A DNA stretch of 64,000 nt from Archegozetes longisetosus. Lineage: Eukaryota; Arthropoda; Arachnida; Sarcoptiformes; Trhypochthoniidae. Every line of letters begins with the position of its first letter. The stretch's first letter is position 1. A program made the position numbers and the translations under genes. Shown piece after piece: positions 44,701 through 58,541 of this stretch. Below the pieces are notes generated by a model. The model made no database searches. It was not told the origin of the DNA and was given only the letters and a program-made list of their open reading frames with translations. The stretch lies in NCBI GenBank assembly GCA_018873245.2, contig JAEMBT020000001.1, forward strand, positions 4,558,001 through 4,622,000, given 5' to 3'.

Positions 44701-47700
44701 TGAGATACTATATCACCAGCTAATTCATCGACTTGTAATTTACCTATAATTTCAATTCGAATGCAAATCAATGAACATTATTACAGATTTCCAAAGGTAA
44801 GTTTATAACGTTTTCCAATATTCTGAAATACTGAAGTTTTTGACTCTTAAATCAGGCTAGATTTGAATTTAGTATGTTACTAACTCTCTGATTTATAACT
44901 AGAATTATCTGTCGATTTAAAAAACTTAAATATAGCTTTTGTGAATAGAATTTAGCAAGAATATTAAAATATGAAAAGCTGTGAATAAATATTTTCGCAT
45001 ATATTTATTCAAATGATAGCATTTATGAGTTCATACATCATGCAATCTGATTTGCAATTTTTATTATAAATTCTAGTCTAAAATATAAAGTTTTATGAGA
45101 CATTACTCACCAGTTGCTAACATAATATCTTTGAAGTTCAATGACGCATAAGTGATATGACAAATTGTTTCCTCTTTTTTTCTTCCGATTGGCCAATACT
45201 TATGAGCGGATTCAAACCACTTAAAGCTCGATAAATCTCCACTTGTGATCAAATTCAAAAAGCAATGCTCTGTTAGCACTGGCTTTGGATACGGATCTAT
45301 TGAATACAACTTAAAGCTACCAAGCTTGTGATCATGCAAAACATTCATCGTTAGATCTTGTCTTATAATTCTCTCTAAAAATTTATTATTATTCGTAAAA
45401 TCCAATAAGTTCTCATTAATATTCCGGTCAAAGTTGAAAATACAGCGAATTCTACAACCGTTCAGTTCTCTAGCCAGAGATTTAAATAAACCAAGGATTC
45501 CATTAATAGGTTCATCGTTAGCGATAAGCCAAAGATTTTCTCCTTCAGGCTTTGTTTCCATTGATTTGAATTCTGCTTGCAATCTTTCAATCCATGATTC
45601 ATAATCGTTTGATACATGGAAAAATACTTGTTTATCGATTTTTATATCACGTGATAATTTGCGGAAGAAAAGTGCGTTAGCATGGAATGAGTCGGTTTTG
45701 GTTGATATCAAATGGAAGCCAGCTTTTACGGCCTCTTCTATGACTTGATTTTTCTTGTTTTATAGTAATTCAAATCGAAAAGGTTACAAATGACTTGTTC
45801 GGCAAAAGTGATTGTATCTCTACAAATGATAAGTAGAAAACCCATTGGTTTCAATGTTTTCCAAACTGATTTAAACAATAGCTTCAAATCAATAGAGCTT
45901 TTTGAAGATAACTGGCAAACACTCGTGTCTTTATATATAATCAAGTCCATGTCGTTCATATCTGGGGGAAGCCTTGACTTGTCAGTAATCCATTCTTTTA
46001 TCTGTAAATCTTGTTTCAGTTCTGTGGATATTTCATCAGGTCTTGGGTGTAATAAAGAATAATTGATTTGTTCATCATATAAACTAGGTTTAACTAGATC
46101 CATAACATTAGAATACATGATCGCCGAACTCTGATTAACCTCAAGAAAGTTAATATTATTTGTGACTTTGTTCTCGATGACCGTCAGTAACTGTAATTTC
46201 AGTAGAAGCTCATTATTGAAGGATTCAATGAGAAAATCTCTATCAATAGTTGATAAATTTGTTCTGAACATCGACTTTATATTTTCTGGACTATATTCTC
46301 CTTCAAATTTTACTAAATCTTTAAGAAACTGATATAAATAATTATCGTTAATATCGTCAAAAATATCGATTTCATTGTAATTCTTCACGATTTCAGCTCT
46401 GTTATCATCTTTTATCATAATATCAGTTGAAATCTTGTACTTTTCAGCCACTTGTAAAGCAAGTCTATCACAAACCCTCAAATAACTCAACAAATCATTC
46501 TGATTATCGTAAGTGACAAATTCATTATACGGTATAAATCGATAAATTCCGACAATAGGTTTCTGAGATCTTAAGTTTCTTTGAACCATACTTGAATTAA
46601 CTCCATGGTATTCTAGTCCTTTAGAAACACCTATATTTAAGTCATCGTCGAATATACATTCAAATTCTGGATTCTCTTCTAATTTTTTCGCCTCCTCTAT
46701 TAGTGCTCTTGGATCGCATCTCAGACAGTCTATGCGAACTGGTAGTCGAAGTGCTCTCGAAGTTGCGCTTAAAATAGTCATTTGTAACATACAGTCAGCA
46801 AAAGTGACCCAATTACCACTCCATTTGATTTTAGCTCTTAATTTTCTAATATCTTGAAATGCACTTGTAATGCATTGAAAATATTTTCCGTAATCATAGC
46901 CTCTAAGCCTAAATTCCTTATAAATGTCTTTTGTTTCCAGGACAATATTTTCTGATTTCAACATATCAAAAGACTGATTTTCATCTAAAATGTACTTATT
47001 TCAGTAGTGGCTCGTCTTTTAAGGCAAAATTTTTCCATTGCAAACATTTGTTCCACTCTCATAAATAACAAATTCTCCATTCTCTTCATTGACTGTTGTG
47101 AATTTCTTAGATCCAGTGTTTGACAAAATTGTGGCGCGATTTAAGGAAACATTTCTGAACTCTACTGGAAATTCTTCATAAGAGACGCCATTCTTTTGAG
47201 CAAATAGTTTCCACGCTAGTAAGAGATAACCACTAGCTGGAAATAGAATTCGTCCATCGATACGATGTTCTGATAGGTAGGAATCTTTTTTGTCCTATGA
47301 AATGTCAAAAATTCTATATTAGTCATCTTAATAAATAATCGAACAATCCAAATAATCTAATTAATTGGGATGTATTTCGAAAATTACCCTCAAATCAACT
47401 ACAGTGACCATTTTATTATGATGAGATATATTGAAAAAATCTGGATATTGTGTAACTGTATAAGATTTCGTGTGATCCCATTTAACAAGAGATGATATCG
47501 AACGAGTTCCTGTCGAGACTGGATATTCAACTTTTGGATATAATTTTTCAATCGATGGATTCAATCCAAGTAAATATAAATTTCCTATACTTGTTAACAA
47601 TTGTTTCATATTATCTTTATTATTTCTGTCCATCAGAGTAATCAAGTTGATATCCGAATTCAAACTTCTTTCGATAGTAGAATGAAGAATATTATGCGCG

Positions 47701-50700
47701 AATATCTCAATAATTATACAATTTTTAGGTATTTGTTTGAGACAATCATTCAATAATACTGGATATCTGAGGTTGTCGACAAAATATTCAGGCGAAACCC
47801 ATTCTGATTTCTTGTTATTAAAAGATGTATTAATCCATTTCGACGACCTCAATCTCTTATTCGTAATTATTTTCTCAAACTTATTAAGTAATTGTTCAGC
47901 GATTGATCCAATAATAGGAGAGTGGAAAGCTATGCCATAACTGTTGATTTTACGAGTTGTTATATTTTCAGCATTAAGTTGATTAATGACTGAGTCGATT
48001 ACCTCTTGCTCTCCAGAAATGGTTACAAAATCTTGTGGGTTATAACTGGCGAGATACACAGTTTCAGGATATCTTTCTGTTATCTGCTCCCAACTCATGT
48101 CAACTTCGGCCATCATTCCTCTTGTTTCTTTAATTTGTTGAATATACTTTGCCGTATAATATGCTATAAGAATAGTTTCTTCAGCTGTAATGCATTTGTC
48201 AGCATAAGCACAAATCCATTCTCCAATTGAATGACCTATTATTCCATCAGGTCTTAAATCGAGTTCGTAGAGTAAATCAACAAAAGCTATTTGTATTGCA
48301 GTTGTTGTTATCAATGAATCGAGTGAACTTTCATTCTTGTTGTTATCTAAAAGTAGATTCAATAAATCGATTCCGTATTTATTAAGGACCTGAGCTGAAT
48401 TTTTGATGGATTTTGCAAAGACATTGATGTTCATAAGTGATTCAGTCTCTTTTGACCATAGAGTACCAATTCCTGAGAACATAAACCAAAGTTGTTTCTT
48501 GTTTGTCGAAACTTTTTTGTTTCAATAGTTGTAGTGATGAACGAACTTTGATCCATATTCTCAATTATGGAAAATCCTCGAAACCTCATCCCTTTAAAAC
48601 CAGTATTCAATTGATAAGGAGAAGTCTTTGAGATGTCATTTAGAAGGGACAATAAATCCCGGGTCAATTTTGAGGGATTTTTGAGTAATGATTTGAAGAA
48701 ATGGTTTAGAGTTTTCTCATTTCTACCACACATTTGAACCAATCGGGGAATTTTATCAATTATTTTCTGATTATTAATTGTTGGACTCTTCTTTGGTGCT
48801 CTAACAATTGCGTGGACATTAGAACCACCAAAACCGAAATTATTCAAGCCAACCAAATCTCCAGTGAATAGCGTGTTTTCATTGATGGGTTTGAGCAAAC
48901 CATTTATTAAACCTTCGATATGAGGATTTGGATTTTTAAAGTGTAGGTTTGCAGGAATGCATTGGTTCTCAAATGATAGGATGACCTTAGTTAAGGAGCA
49001 TAATCCTGAAGCCGCTTCTGTATGACCCATATTTGACTTGAGAGCTCCAATCAAAAGAGGATCTTTTCTTCCTATTGAATAAAATAATTAATTGTACTGA
49101 ATAAGAAATTTTAGGGGAGATTTTCAGCATTGAAATGAGGCTTAGCTCAAATGTATGTAAAAATTCAACTCATTAAATTATAAGCAAGTATTGAAATGAA
49201 TACATTCAAAGACCAGCTAATTAATTGAACAAGTACTTGTATATGTATTATTAAAATAATTTCATTTGACGTTTCACGTTTTATAATGAATCGATATTTT
49301 TGCAGATAGTGTTCTGAGGCAGTTTGGCGAGCGATGATTCAAAACTACATCAATTCGGTTCAGAAACAAATCTGCCCAAGAGATGAATAGTCAAAGTATC
49401 AATTGCATGAAAAAGTGTAGTTTAATGATAAAAAACTAAAAAGTAATCGATACTGAAAAATCAATGTACCTAACCAAATCAAATAATTGAACCGAATATG
49501 CAATTAAAATTTAGAGATTTAAATACCAGTCTGCAATTTAAAATTAAGGGCCATTTCTCTCAAGTGGCTATTGAGATGTTGATTAGCCGAGGTCTAAAAT
49601 GTACACATATAGCTGATTCGATCCACAAAAATAGCGCTCTGATATGCCAGCATTGAATTCATGCGATATCGATATATTATGAATTTTTCCAGATAACATA
49701 ATTTAATATGGAACTTTGATTTATTTATAAAAAATACTAATATCAAGTAAACGATTTCACACCTGCACACATTGATTCATAAATCGCACGCATTTCTGCA
49801 GGATCTCCGGCCTTAGTTCCAGTACAGTGAGCCTCGACGTATTGCATTTGAAGTGGATCTATTCCTGCCTCAGAATAAGTTTCTTTCATAAGATTTTTCT
49901 GTAGTTCCCAACTCGGATAAGTGATCCCCATGTCTTTATATCCATCACTATTAGTCTTCGTATGAACAACAGTCGCATAAATACGTTTAGCACTAGATTT
50001 CCTTTGAAGATATGTCACAACACACCCCTCTGCCTTCACGTATCCATCTGCGGACTTATCCAAACACTTACAACGACCATCGGGTGATAACGCACCTAAA
50101 TTGAAGAACTTGTACTGAACCATAGGGTCGAAATATATGTTCGGTCCTACTACAATCGCATTATCGCACTGTTTGTTTCTTAGAGAAAGAACCGCCTCAT
50201 GCAACGCAAGTAAACTTGAAGCACACGCGGCATCAAACGACTTTGATGGCCCTGTTAAGTTGAATTTGTTTGAAATCATTTGAGTTAAGAGTTGCTTGTA
50301 GCTAAACACTTCTGAACGACCAGAATATGCCCTCTCCTGCTCGTTGAATGAATAGCCAATAAATACTCCAGTGTTTGAACCGCTTAATGAATTTGGATCT
50401 GTGCCTAAATATCAACCAATTATTAAACATATTAAAACAAATCGAGTATAAATGCAAAAGAAAAAATTAATATCTCTACTTATAATATCTGCCAGGAGTT
50501 TTGTGACAACGTCTCGGATTTCTAGCTCAGATATAAAGTTGGAGATAAAAATTCTATCCTTTAAACCTCTTTTGGTGCCCTCTTTAAAATTTGTTCTCTA
50601 GCTTATACCAGATGAAGTGTAGGCACCACTAACGTTAACCCACCACAAAAATCAAATGAAATCACATAAAGCAGTAAGTCAAAAAGAACTGAATGAAGTA

Positions 50701-52061
50701 ATCTCTGATTCGATACTCAGAATTTTAGATATGTCCTAAAACCTATATCTTTTAAATGAATTAAATGCATTCTAAATCCTGTTTATTAAATCATGATTTT
50801 TAATAATTTGGTTGTCTTTTTGAAATATCTAAATCTGAGTGAAAAATGATATGCAAACTCACTAACAAAAGCCTATGCAATTAAACTAAGACCACGTGAG
50901 CTTAATAAGACATAAATTACCATTTGACATCACTTTTTAAATCTTCAAAATAAATTGATTACAAACTAATAAGTCATATTCAAATTATATATTAAAATAT
51001 GACAGTCATTTATTTAAAGAAAGCGTATATTTAGGTTATGATAGATGTTAAAATAATCAGATAATTCAAGCCTTGAATAACTTTTATATTAGATGCTTAT
51101 TAGCTGAGAACAAACTTAATAAAATAAAATAATCATTTGATTATTTAAAATTTTATTTGAATATAAAATAAAAATGTTTACTTTACGTGAGATAATGACT
51201 GCCTTGTTTGACTGCTTTGTACATGATATCGATATGACTTATTAGTTTGTAATTAAATTATTTTGAAGATTTGAAAAGTGATATCAAATGATAAGAAAAT
51301 TATTCGTCAAACTTATTATTAAGTTCAATTGCGTGGACTTTTGTTGTTGGTCTTATCTAAAGATACAATCAAATGACCAATTAATGAGCTCCTAATAGAA
51401 ATATTATACTCCCAAATCCGTACATTATTCTGACTTTTATTCATAATTCTATGCAAATTCATGATATTTGTGATTTATATTCAGAATAATGGGAGAAGTG
51501 ATTATAAGACGAATCATGTCATTAATACCTGAATCCCAAATGGCTTCATAAGTCAGTTCTAACATAATTCTCAATTGTGGGTCCATATAATTTGCATCGA
51601 ATTCATTGACTCCAAAAAAGTCTGCATCGAATTTATCGACTTCTTTGAGATGTCCTCGACCTGGTGGTATACCCAAATAACCTAAACAAAGATTCAAAGC
51701 CAAAATTGTGATCAAATAGACATCATTAATGTCCTGAAAATTTGAAATAATAAATACCTTTAGGCCAACGTTTTGCAACATCCGTAACCATATCTATATT
51801 GTTATATAAATTGTATTCAAACTCTTCTACACTATCGGATTCTAAAATTCATTTAGAAAAACTATAAAGTTATAACAATAAGATTTTGAATAATATATCT
51901 TCAATACCTGGATATCTGCCTGAGATACCCGTTATGACAACATCTTCATTCATTGGCCAAATGGGTGTTTTTATATACACTTTTCGGCTTTTATATCCAT
52001 CAAGAAATTCGTCAGTAACTCCTCCAGATGTATCCTTTTCTTCCGCTTTACGCGAAGACAT
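41713..52061 (-). CDS. FASN: Animal type I fatty acid synthase, nine exons, complete domain set
   Basis: Exons 51908-52061, 51758-51841, 51529-51681, 49763-50404, 47388-49071, 45111-47294, 44141-44743, 41885-43920, 41713-41823 give ~2550 residues. The domains are KS (Cys191 in DAACASS; VEAHCTGTKAGDP; KSNMGHTEA), AT (Ser626 in GHSIGEW), DH (His916 in HRIDGRILFPASGYL), a degenerate methyltransferase region and ER (SGSGGVG, ~1730). Then come KR (GGLGGMG ~1950-1957; Ser2080 and Tyr2094 in AYS and GQSNYG), ACP (Ser2214 in GMDSL) and TE (Ser2354 in GYSAGG, His2528 in VGNHQTF). This is the order and size of animal FAS, making palmitate-type acids from acetyl- and malonyl-CoA in the cytosol. Frame breaks: one base short at A6 48513-48518, at 47026-47034 (compensated by one extra near 46991-47004) and at 45749-45753. 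Otherwise every junction keeps phase. EAHC replaces the usual EAHG. Confidence 0.88.
50866..51346. mobile_element. Inverted-repeat element inside FAS intron 3
   Basis: 50866-50981 and 51231-51346 are inverted copies, about 80% alike (both carry, in complement, ATCTTCAAAATAA and ATTACAAACTAATAAGTCAT). The ~250-bp interior has no open frame. It explains nearly half of the unusually long third intron (51528-50405); the other FAS introns are ~60-75 bp except intron 4 (~690 bp) and two of 195-370 bp. Confidence 0.65.
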
Positions 52062-55000
52062 GTTTATGCTGTCTCTAAAATTTGTTGTACAAATTTGATT
52101 GTTTCCAAATTAATATCAAATATTTGGGAAATTAAACTTTAAAGCTAAAATTGAGGTTTAAAAAACAAATAAAACAAACAAACAAACACAGAAGTGTGAG
52201 TCAATATGATTCATATGACTCGAAGATTTCAACAAAACAGATACACTCAAAAATATTAAGGCTGTTGAAAAGAAATTGCACTTTCATATCAATGAATAAA
52301 TAAACAAATATTTTTACTATAAATTATTGCGCATTTATTAATTGCTGCCTTACTATACAGACCACTTTGATTTTAATGTTGTCAGTGGTATTGCAATTGC
52401 CCCAAATATTAACCCACTTCGGACCAGTGTTACTAATTGGGAACAGGGAGCGTTTATAAAGTGTAATGTATTATTATGCTCTACTGTCCCTAAATTTCCA
52501 AACTACTAACTAAAGTAGCCGGTTGAAATGTAATTAAGGTGAAACAAACTAGTGAAAAAATAGGTGAAAAAATTGGAAAGTCACGGCCAAAAAAGTGAAA
52601 TAAGTGTTAAATTCAGTAGATATCAACTACAGTGAGTCTACAAAGTTTAATATTATTAAGAGCTCAGTAGAATTTTGTTTCAGAACTCTGGATAAATAGT
52701 TAATTTTAGTACCCAGTCATGCGTTTAGGCTTATGAGCTCGAACCAATATCGCACAACAGTTATATAAATTCAAAGATATGAAACAAAGTTTTTTACTGC
52801 TACTGATACTTATTAGCGCAATATAACTATTTAAGAACGTCTTATCTATTTTGTTAAGAAATAGTAAAGTTTCTCTCAAATAATGATTATCCGATATAAT
52901 TAAAATAGTCTCAAAAGTTTTTGCTATTTCAGTAATGCATTTTTAAAAAAACTTTTCAGTATCACGGAGAAAGTTTGTAAAGATGACAGAAATAGTATGT
53001 GTACATCCATTATTAAAGTATAAATTCGTACTAAAATCAATTATAATATGAATTGCAGCAAGTTTTATGATTTTGTTAAATATAACAAAGCTTTACCAGA
53101 AGAGTGAAATAAGATATAAATATAAATTCAGATATAGTAATTGGAACAGTTATCATTGTTGTATTTTACACTAATTTCAATACAATAAGACTAATGGCTA
53201 AAAATGTTTATAGTTTTAATAAAGGGTCCCTATTGATAATTTCTGTTCTCGTTAAAAGTATAAAGCAGAGTGGCAACGCTAACTCAATAAAATCTTTATT
53301 ATACATCAACCCGAATTTTTAGAAATTTTTAAACTAGAGAATAAATATTTCATACTTACCCAATACTGATGAAATGTAAAAACTTCTCAGAATGAGGCTA
53401 ACTTTTGCGATGCTGAAAATTTGACACTTTTTGAAAAAATTGACAAAATTTGACAACTTGAAAATACTTGCGAATGATTTCGAATTAAGCTTTGTACCGT
53501 ATTTATTTTCGCTTTGATGTCATAGTAACTATTATAAATCCTTACTTTCGTATCTCAATGCAATTTTTAAATGTTATTACGTAAAGAGGCATGATATCAG
53601 GAGTGAAGGCGTTACACTTTTGAATCTGAGTAATTCATAGATTGTCATCTTAAGAGGGATGAAAAATATTTTCCCTCCTCGTCAGAAGCATGTATAGTAT
53701 TCATATGTTTAAGAATTTTTCAGGTTTGAAGCAGAACATGTTTTGCTTATAAATTTACCAGTAGAGTGTTATTTTCATTAGTTATTGACTATTAGTTGTA
53801 GTTACTGATAGATCGATTAGTTTAATAATTAATAAAATTAATTCATAGATCTATTTAAATAGATGGTATATTTGAAATAGAGATATGTATAGTATATATA
53901 CAATATCGAGCCACTTTTCTAAAATAGTTGCCTTTTTCAAGTTAACATTCCAGTTAACAGCCACTAATGTCTGCAGGCTTTTTATTTGTTGATAATGTAT
54001 ACTTGGTTTTAGCCGTGGAATGTGTTAACTTTCTAGAACATAAACAACAATATCTACTTTTAGTCAGATTAAATTTTCTTTCATTTTACTTGTTTAACTT
54101 AAGCTCCCCTTTTGTTCTTCTCATATGAAAGGATGAGGAGTTTTTGTGCTCGTTTAATTCGTTCGTCGCAGAACAACTTTCTAACGTTTCTTTTGATTCA
54201 CTTGATATCGGCTGACAATAAATGACTCTATTCAGGAATTGAAGTAAAAACTAGGTCTTATAACTTAAATACTTTTAACCTTAAAGTAAACCTCATTAAC
54301 TCATTCTGAAAGTACTTCTACTTCACAATGAAACTCTCATTTTCTATATATCTATTCGAATGATAAAAAGGATTTCGTTCACTTCTCAAATAATTTTTAA
54401 TATCAACTGAAAGTTAATTAAAATTAAATTTGAAAATAATAAAAGTGATGCATTTTGAATCCAATTTAAAAGTTATAACTCATATCCCCACAAACTTGAA
54501 GATAATGAGTGCAGGATTACTAATCAATTTGGTTGATGTCCGTAAGTCTATCAAAAATATTTAATAACATTTATTGGATTTTCACCTGTAGACTAACTTG
54601 ATTATGAGATTTCTCACTCTATTGTCTCAAATCACACTGATATATAAAGTTATACTGATTGTGGCAGACTTAATCTATATTTCTAAAGTGCTGTCACAGA
54701 AAGTAATTTGCAACAATAGTGCACAACATTCCGTAGTAAAGTCTATTCCATAAACCATTTATAGAGCAATAATGCTATATGAGGAACAAGAGCAAGATAT
54801 TCAGAAAATATACTGATTGTATATCTCCTAATATGGATTTACCACTTTTTGCTTAAATTGATTTTGGGCCAAGTAATCAATTTTTCTGTAATTCAATGGA
54901 TTTTTAAAAATTTAATATTGTTCTGATTTACAAGTATAGGATATATATCAAAGTTGAACACTATGTCGGTGTAACAGTCGCACATCAGAGAATGTGAGAA

Positions 55001-55690
55001 CAAGATGTGTATCACGAAGCGCTTTCAGTCCCTATATGTTGCCTTTGTGCGAATACTAATAAATCTTATACAACACCGATCACTACATTTTTAGCAGACG
55101 ATGACTGGTGTGCTCGACTATGAATTTAGCAAACATCATTTAACTTATTCTCATACAAGAGCTTAAATCATGAAAATACTCTCATTTAACACTCATTTTA
55201 AATAGAAGTAAGAACTTGGCGAAATCCTTTATTGGTTGCAACGAAGATGGTTGTTCTTTATATATATATATTTGATGACTAATTTACAACATTGACCACT
55301 TTGTAATCTAGTCAACTAGCTTGCAAAATAATCATCAATAGTTTATAAATTAGTTGGCTAGTTTACAGAGGAGTCAAGTTTAATTCTAACTAATTTACAA
55401 GCTAGGTGACTACTTTGTAAAATATTAGATTTTGTATATCAGTCATGACATATTTATATATATATCTATTTTTTTGTTCTTAGCAAAACAGAGTTTAAAG
55501 CAATAAATTGCAAATTATCATAATTTAAATCAATATATTTTTTTAAATAGTCAAACTTAAGGTAATCTCAAATGGTAAAAACATAAACAAGTTGACTTTT
55601 GCATCGTTTGCGAACCTTCAGATATTTTATATTTTATATCATGAATTAAGGAAACTTCAAAAATAAGTCCAATTGAAATGATTGATATGA
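52062..55690. other. FAS upstream region, no supported gene
   Basis: 52062-52330 is the presumed 5' flank and promoter area of the synthase; I see no certain core element. The remainder has no open frame above noise. At 55275-55435 several words of the type 'gactantttacaa / ctagttgactagttt' recur irregularly. Confidence 0.4.
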
Positions 55691-55699
55691 AAAATATAG

Positions 55700-57790
55700 G
55701 AAACTGCCATTAGGTCGTGATTTGTGCACATACATTAAACATATCACTAGAAATCAAATCAGAAATGACTGAACACGTGAGCAGATTCCTTGCTTAGTGA
55801 AAAACTGCTTTAGGGTTAGTTTTATTATATTTTCAACAGAATTAAATCATAAGAGCCAAATCTGAAAAAATGTCACTTGCAGAAAGTATAGAGATTAAAT
55901 AAATGCTATTCAAATCGAGTTTTTAATCTATTGTAAAGTCATAACAGATATGAGACTATATTTTGATGCAGTTTATAGGCAACTTGTCGGTCAGTAAGAA
56001 ATAAGTTACCTATAACTGCATTTGTCTCTTATATTTTATAATTGAAATCTTAAAATTATTACACAAATGACTGAATTTCAAGTGAGCTTTCATTTTATAC
56101 CTTTTCCAAATAACGAGGTTTCAAAGTAATCACTTTCTTCATCTTTTATGAGTAACTCTAATAAAATTGTGCTCAAATAAGGAAGTTATTCCTGAAAATT
56201 AAACATTTACTAGCAATACAAGTGATTTGACCACAAATTTTGTTGTTTATATGTTTATTAATGATTTTCATTAGTAAAGTATTTGAAATGAGATTATTGT
56301 TCGTTATTTTGTTATCTAAATGACTGGAGCCAAAAGTTTTCAAATATTGTTGCAGTTCGTTTTACAGCAAATATTCGATGATAAACAAATGAAAACACTT
56401 TCAGTTCGACAAATCTAACATTTGAATCAAACTTCTCACCACATTTAATCAGTGGATAGATAAGAAAAGTTTTAATTAACTTTTGAAAAATAGAAGAAAA
56501 TAAGCGTACAAACTTTGTGTGGAGTTTTCTTCAGATATTAAGTCTAAAACTCAAGTATAATAAAAGTGTTTATACTTTTTAAAATTCAAGTTCATTATAA
56601 ATCTCAAGGCTTTTAACTTTTTAAGACTTGAAAAGTGTATTTTTTCAAGTAAAGGCTCCAATTAAAAAAGTTATAATTCAAATTAATGTTTCAAACATGA
56701 ATATAAAATGATTTTTTCGACAAATATTTTGATATATCCTTGTGATTGAAATTCAAATGAGCATCATTTATAAGAGATTGTGCAATTAAGCTTGCGTCAA
56801 TGAAAATCTTCAAAAAACTTATCACTCAAGGAAGTGATTCGTACGATTTTCCTTATATTATGTTTTGATTTAAAATCTAATCACATCTACCAAATGTGCA
56901 TTTTTCTAAATTAATGTCATAGTGTTCTAAATGATAGTCAACTTATTACTTTGAGAACTGCACTTCAATTCACTTCATTTACTATGAGTTACGAAATCTG
57001 TCAAAACAAGTTTCCATATGTACAGATTCCTTGCTTAATGCCTTAGGGTTAGTTTTAATATATTTTCACAAATGAGAGCGAAACCTGAAAAAATTGCCAC
57101 TTGTAGGAAGTACAGCGTAACTTGAATACTATTCAAATCGAGTTTCCAATCAACTATAAAGCCAAAGATATGAGAAAACTATATTTTGATGCAGTTCATA
57201 GGCAACTTGTCGGTCAGTAAGAAATAAGTTACCTATAACTGCATTTGTCTCTTATATTTTATCTGAATTTTATCTTATAATTGAAATCTTAAAATGATCA
57301 CATAAATGACTGAATTTCGGGTGAGCTTTTACTTCCTACTACTTTCAAAATAACGAGGTTTCAAAGTAATCACTTTCTTCATCTTGAAAAGACTTGAAAA
57401 GTGTGTTTTTCGAGTAAAGACTCTAATTAAAAAAAGTCATAATTAAAATTAATGTTTGAAGCATGAGTGTAAAATGATTTTCTCGACAAATATTTTGATA
57501 TATCCTTGTGATTGAAATTCAAATGAGCATCATTTATAAGAGATTATGCAATTAAAGCTTGCGTCAATGAAAATATTCAAAAACTTATCACTCAAGAATT
57601 CGTACGATTTTCCTTATATTATGCTTTGATTTAAAATCTAATCACATCCAAGAAATGTGCATTTTTCTAAATTAATGTCATAGTGTTAGACTTCTAAATG
57701 ATAGTCAACTTATTACTTTGTGAGTTGCACTTCAATTTACTTCATTTCCTATGAGTTACGAAATCTGTTAAAACAAGTTCGAATAAACTT
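55700..57790. repeat. Tandem duplication of a ~0.8-1.2 kb unit with a conserved stem-loop
   Basis: 55760-56150 matches 57010-57385, and 56620-57000 matches 57388-57780, in order. So unit 2 lacks (or unit 1 gained) about 56155-56620. Both units keep a stem-loop: GCAGTTTATAGGCAACTT paired with AAGTTACCTATAACTGC around 55974-56023, and the same at about 57200-57243. The leading part of the unit recurs again at about 63325-63390. No coding capacity. Confidence 0.75.
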
Positions 57791-58182
57791 AATCTTAAAA
57801 TTTATAATCGCTTTCATATAATAACTATGCACTTCACGTTCAATTCAGGCAAATTTTCAATTTATATGTTTATTTATTTGATTAAAACGAATTTCTTCAG
57901 TGGGTTTTTTTGACGAATTGATTAAATGATTAAACCAGCAAATATTCATTATTCAAGTTCTATATATTACTCTCATTAATAATTGCATTGATGAGTTTTT
58001 CACATCAGTTATTTAATTTTAAAGTTATGCATCGAACACAAATCTAAGAAATTTTTACATTAATGTTTGTAAAGGTTGAAGTGTATTGAACTTCTAAACT
58101 TTTACATTCTTTCTCTATACTTAACAAATATTTAATTGTTTATTAGTATTTCAAATAAAATTGTAAGAAGGGTCTGAGTATT
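57791..58182. other. Intergenic stretch
   Basis: AT-rich. Nothing recognised. Confidence 0.4.
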
Positions 58183-58541
58183 TAGATTATTGTAGTTCTG
58201 TTGTTGTTTCCCCCTGCACAGCCCACAACTAAGGCCAGGGGTCGCCGCTTTTACTCAGTGGTATCGCAGCGAGGATAGTGTCACAGTTTTAAGAGGACAC
58301 ACCTGAGCCCTCCGAGTCTGTCATCTGGTGGTCTCAGAGACCAGACTCTACCGAGTTACGTCCCTCGGTTTGGGACCGCGGTCGTCGAAGATCCCCCTGA
58401 GCCTTCTCTTCCCTCCCGGCCCAGTGTTACCTGGGTAGAAGGAAGCAGTACGGCACAGTGGGATTCGAACCCGCTCCCCAAGGGTTGCTCTGCCAGTATT
58501 TTGACCACTACGCCAACAGACTTGGGTAGATTATTGTAGTT
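58183..58541 (-). mobile_element. tRNA-derived SINE with perfect 15-bp target site duplications
   Basis: The body 58198-58526 is GC-rich against an AT-rich background. Read on the minus strand it starts with a tRNA-like head containing an A-box (TGGCGTAGTGG) and a perfect B-box (GGTTCGAATCC), the internal RNA polymerase III promoter. A GC-rich tRNA-unrelated body and a short A/C-rich tail follow. TAGATTATTGTAGTT occurs exactly at 58183-58197 and 58527-58541, as left by LINE-type target-primed insertion. The head is too altered to be a functional tRNA. The perfect duplications imply a recent insertion. Confidence 0.9.

Noticed and set aside
58449-58526. tRNA gene on the minus strand
   Set aside because: Boxes A and B are good, but the acceptor and anticodon arms do not pair by eye and the sequence continues into a SINE body with target duplications.
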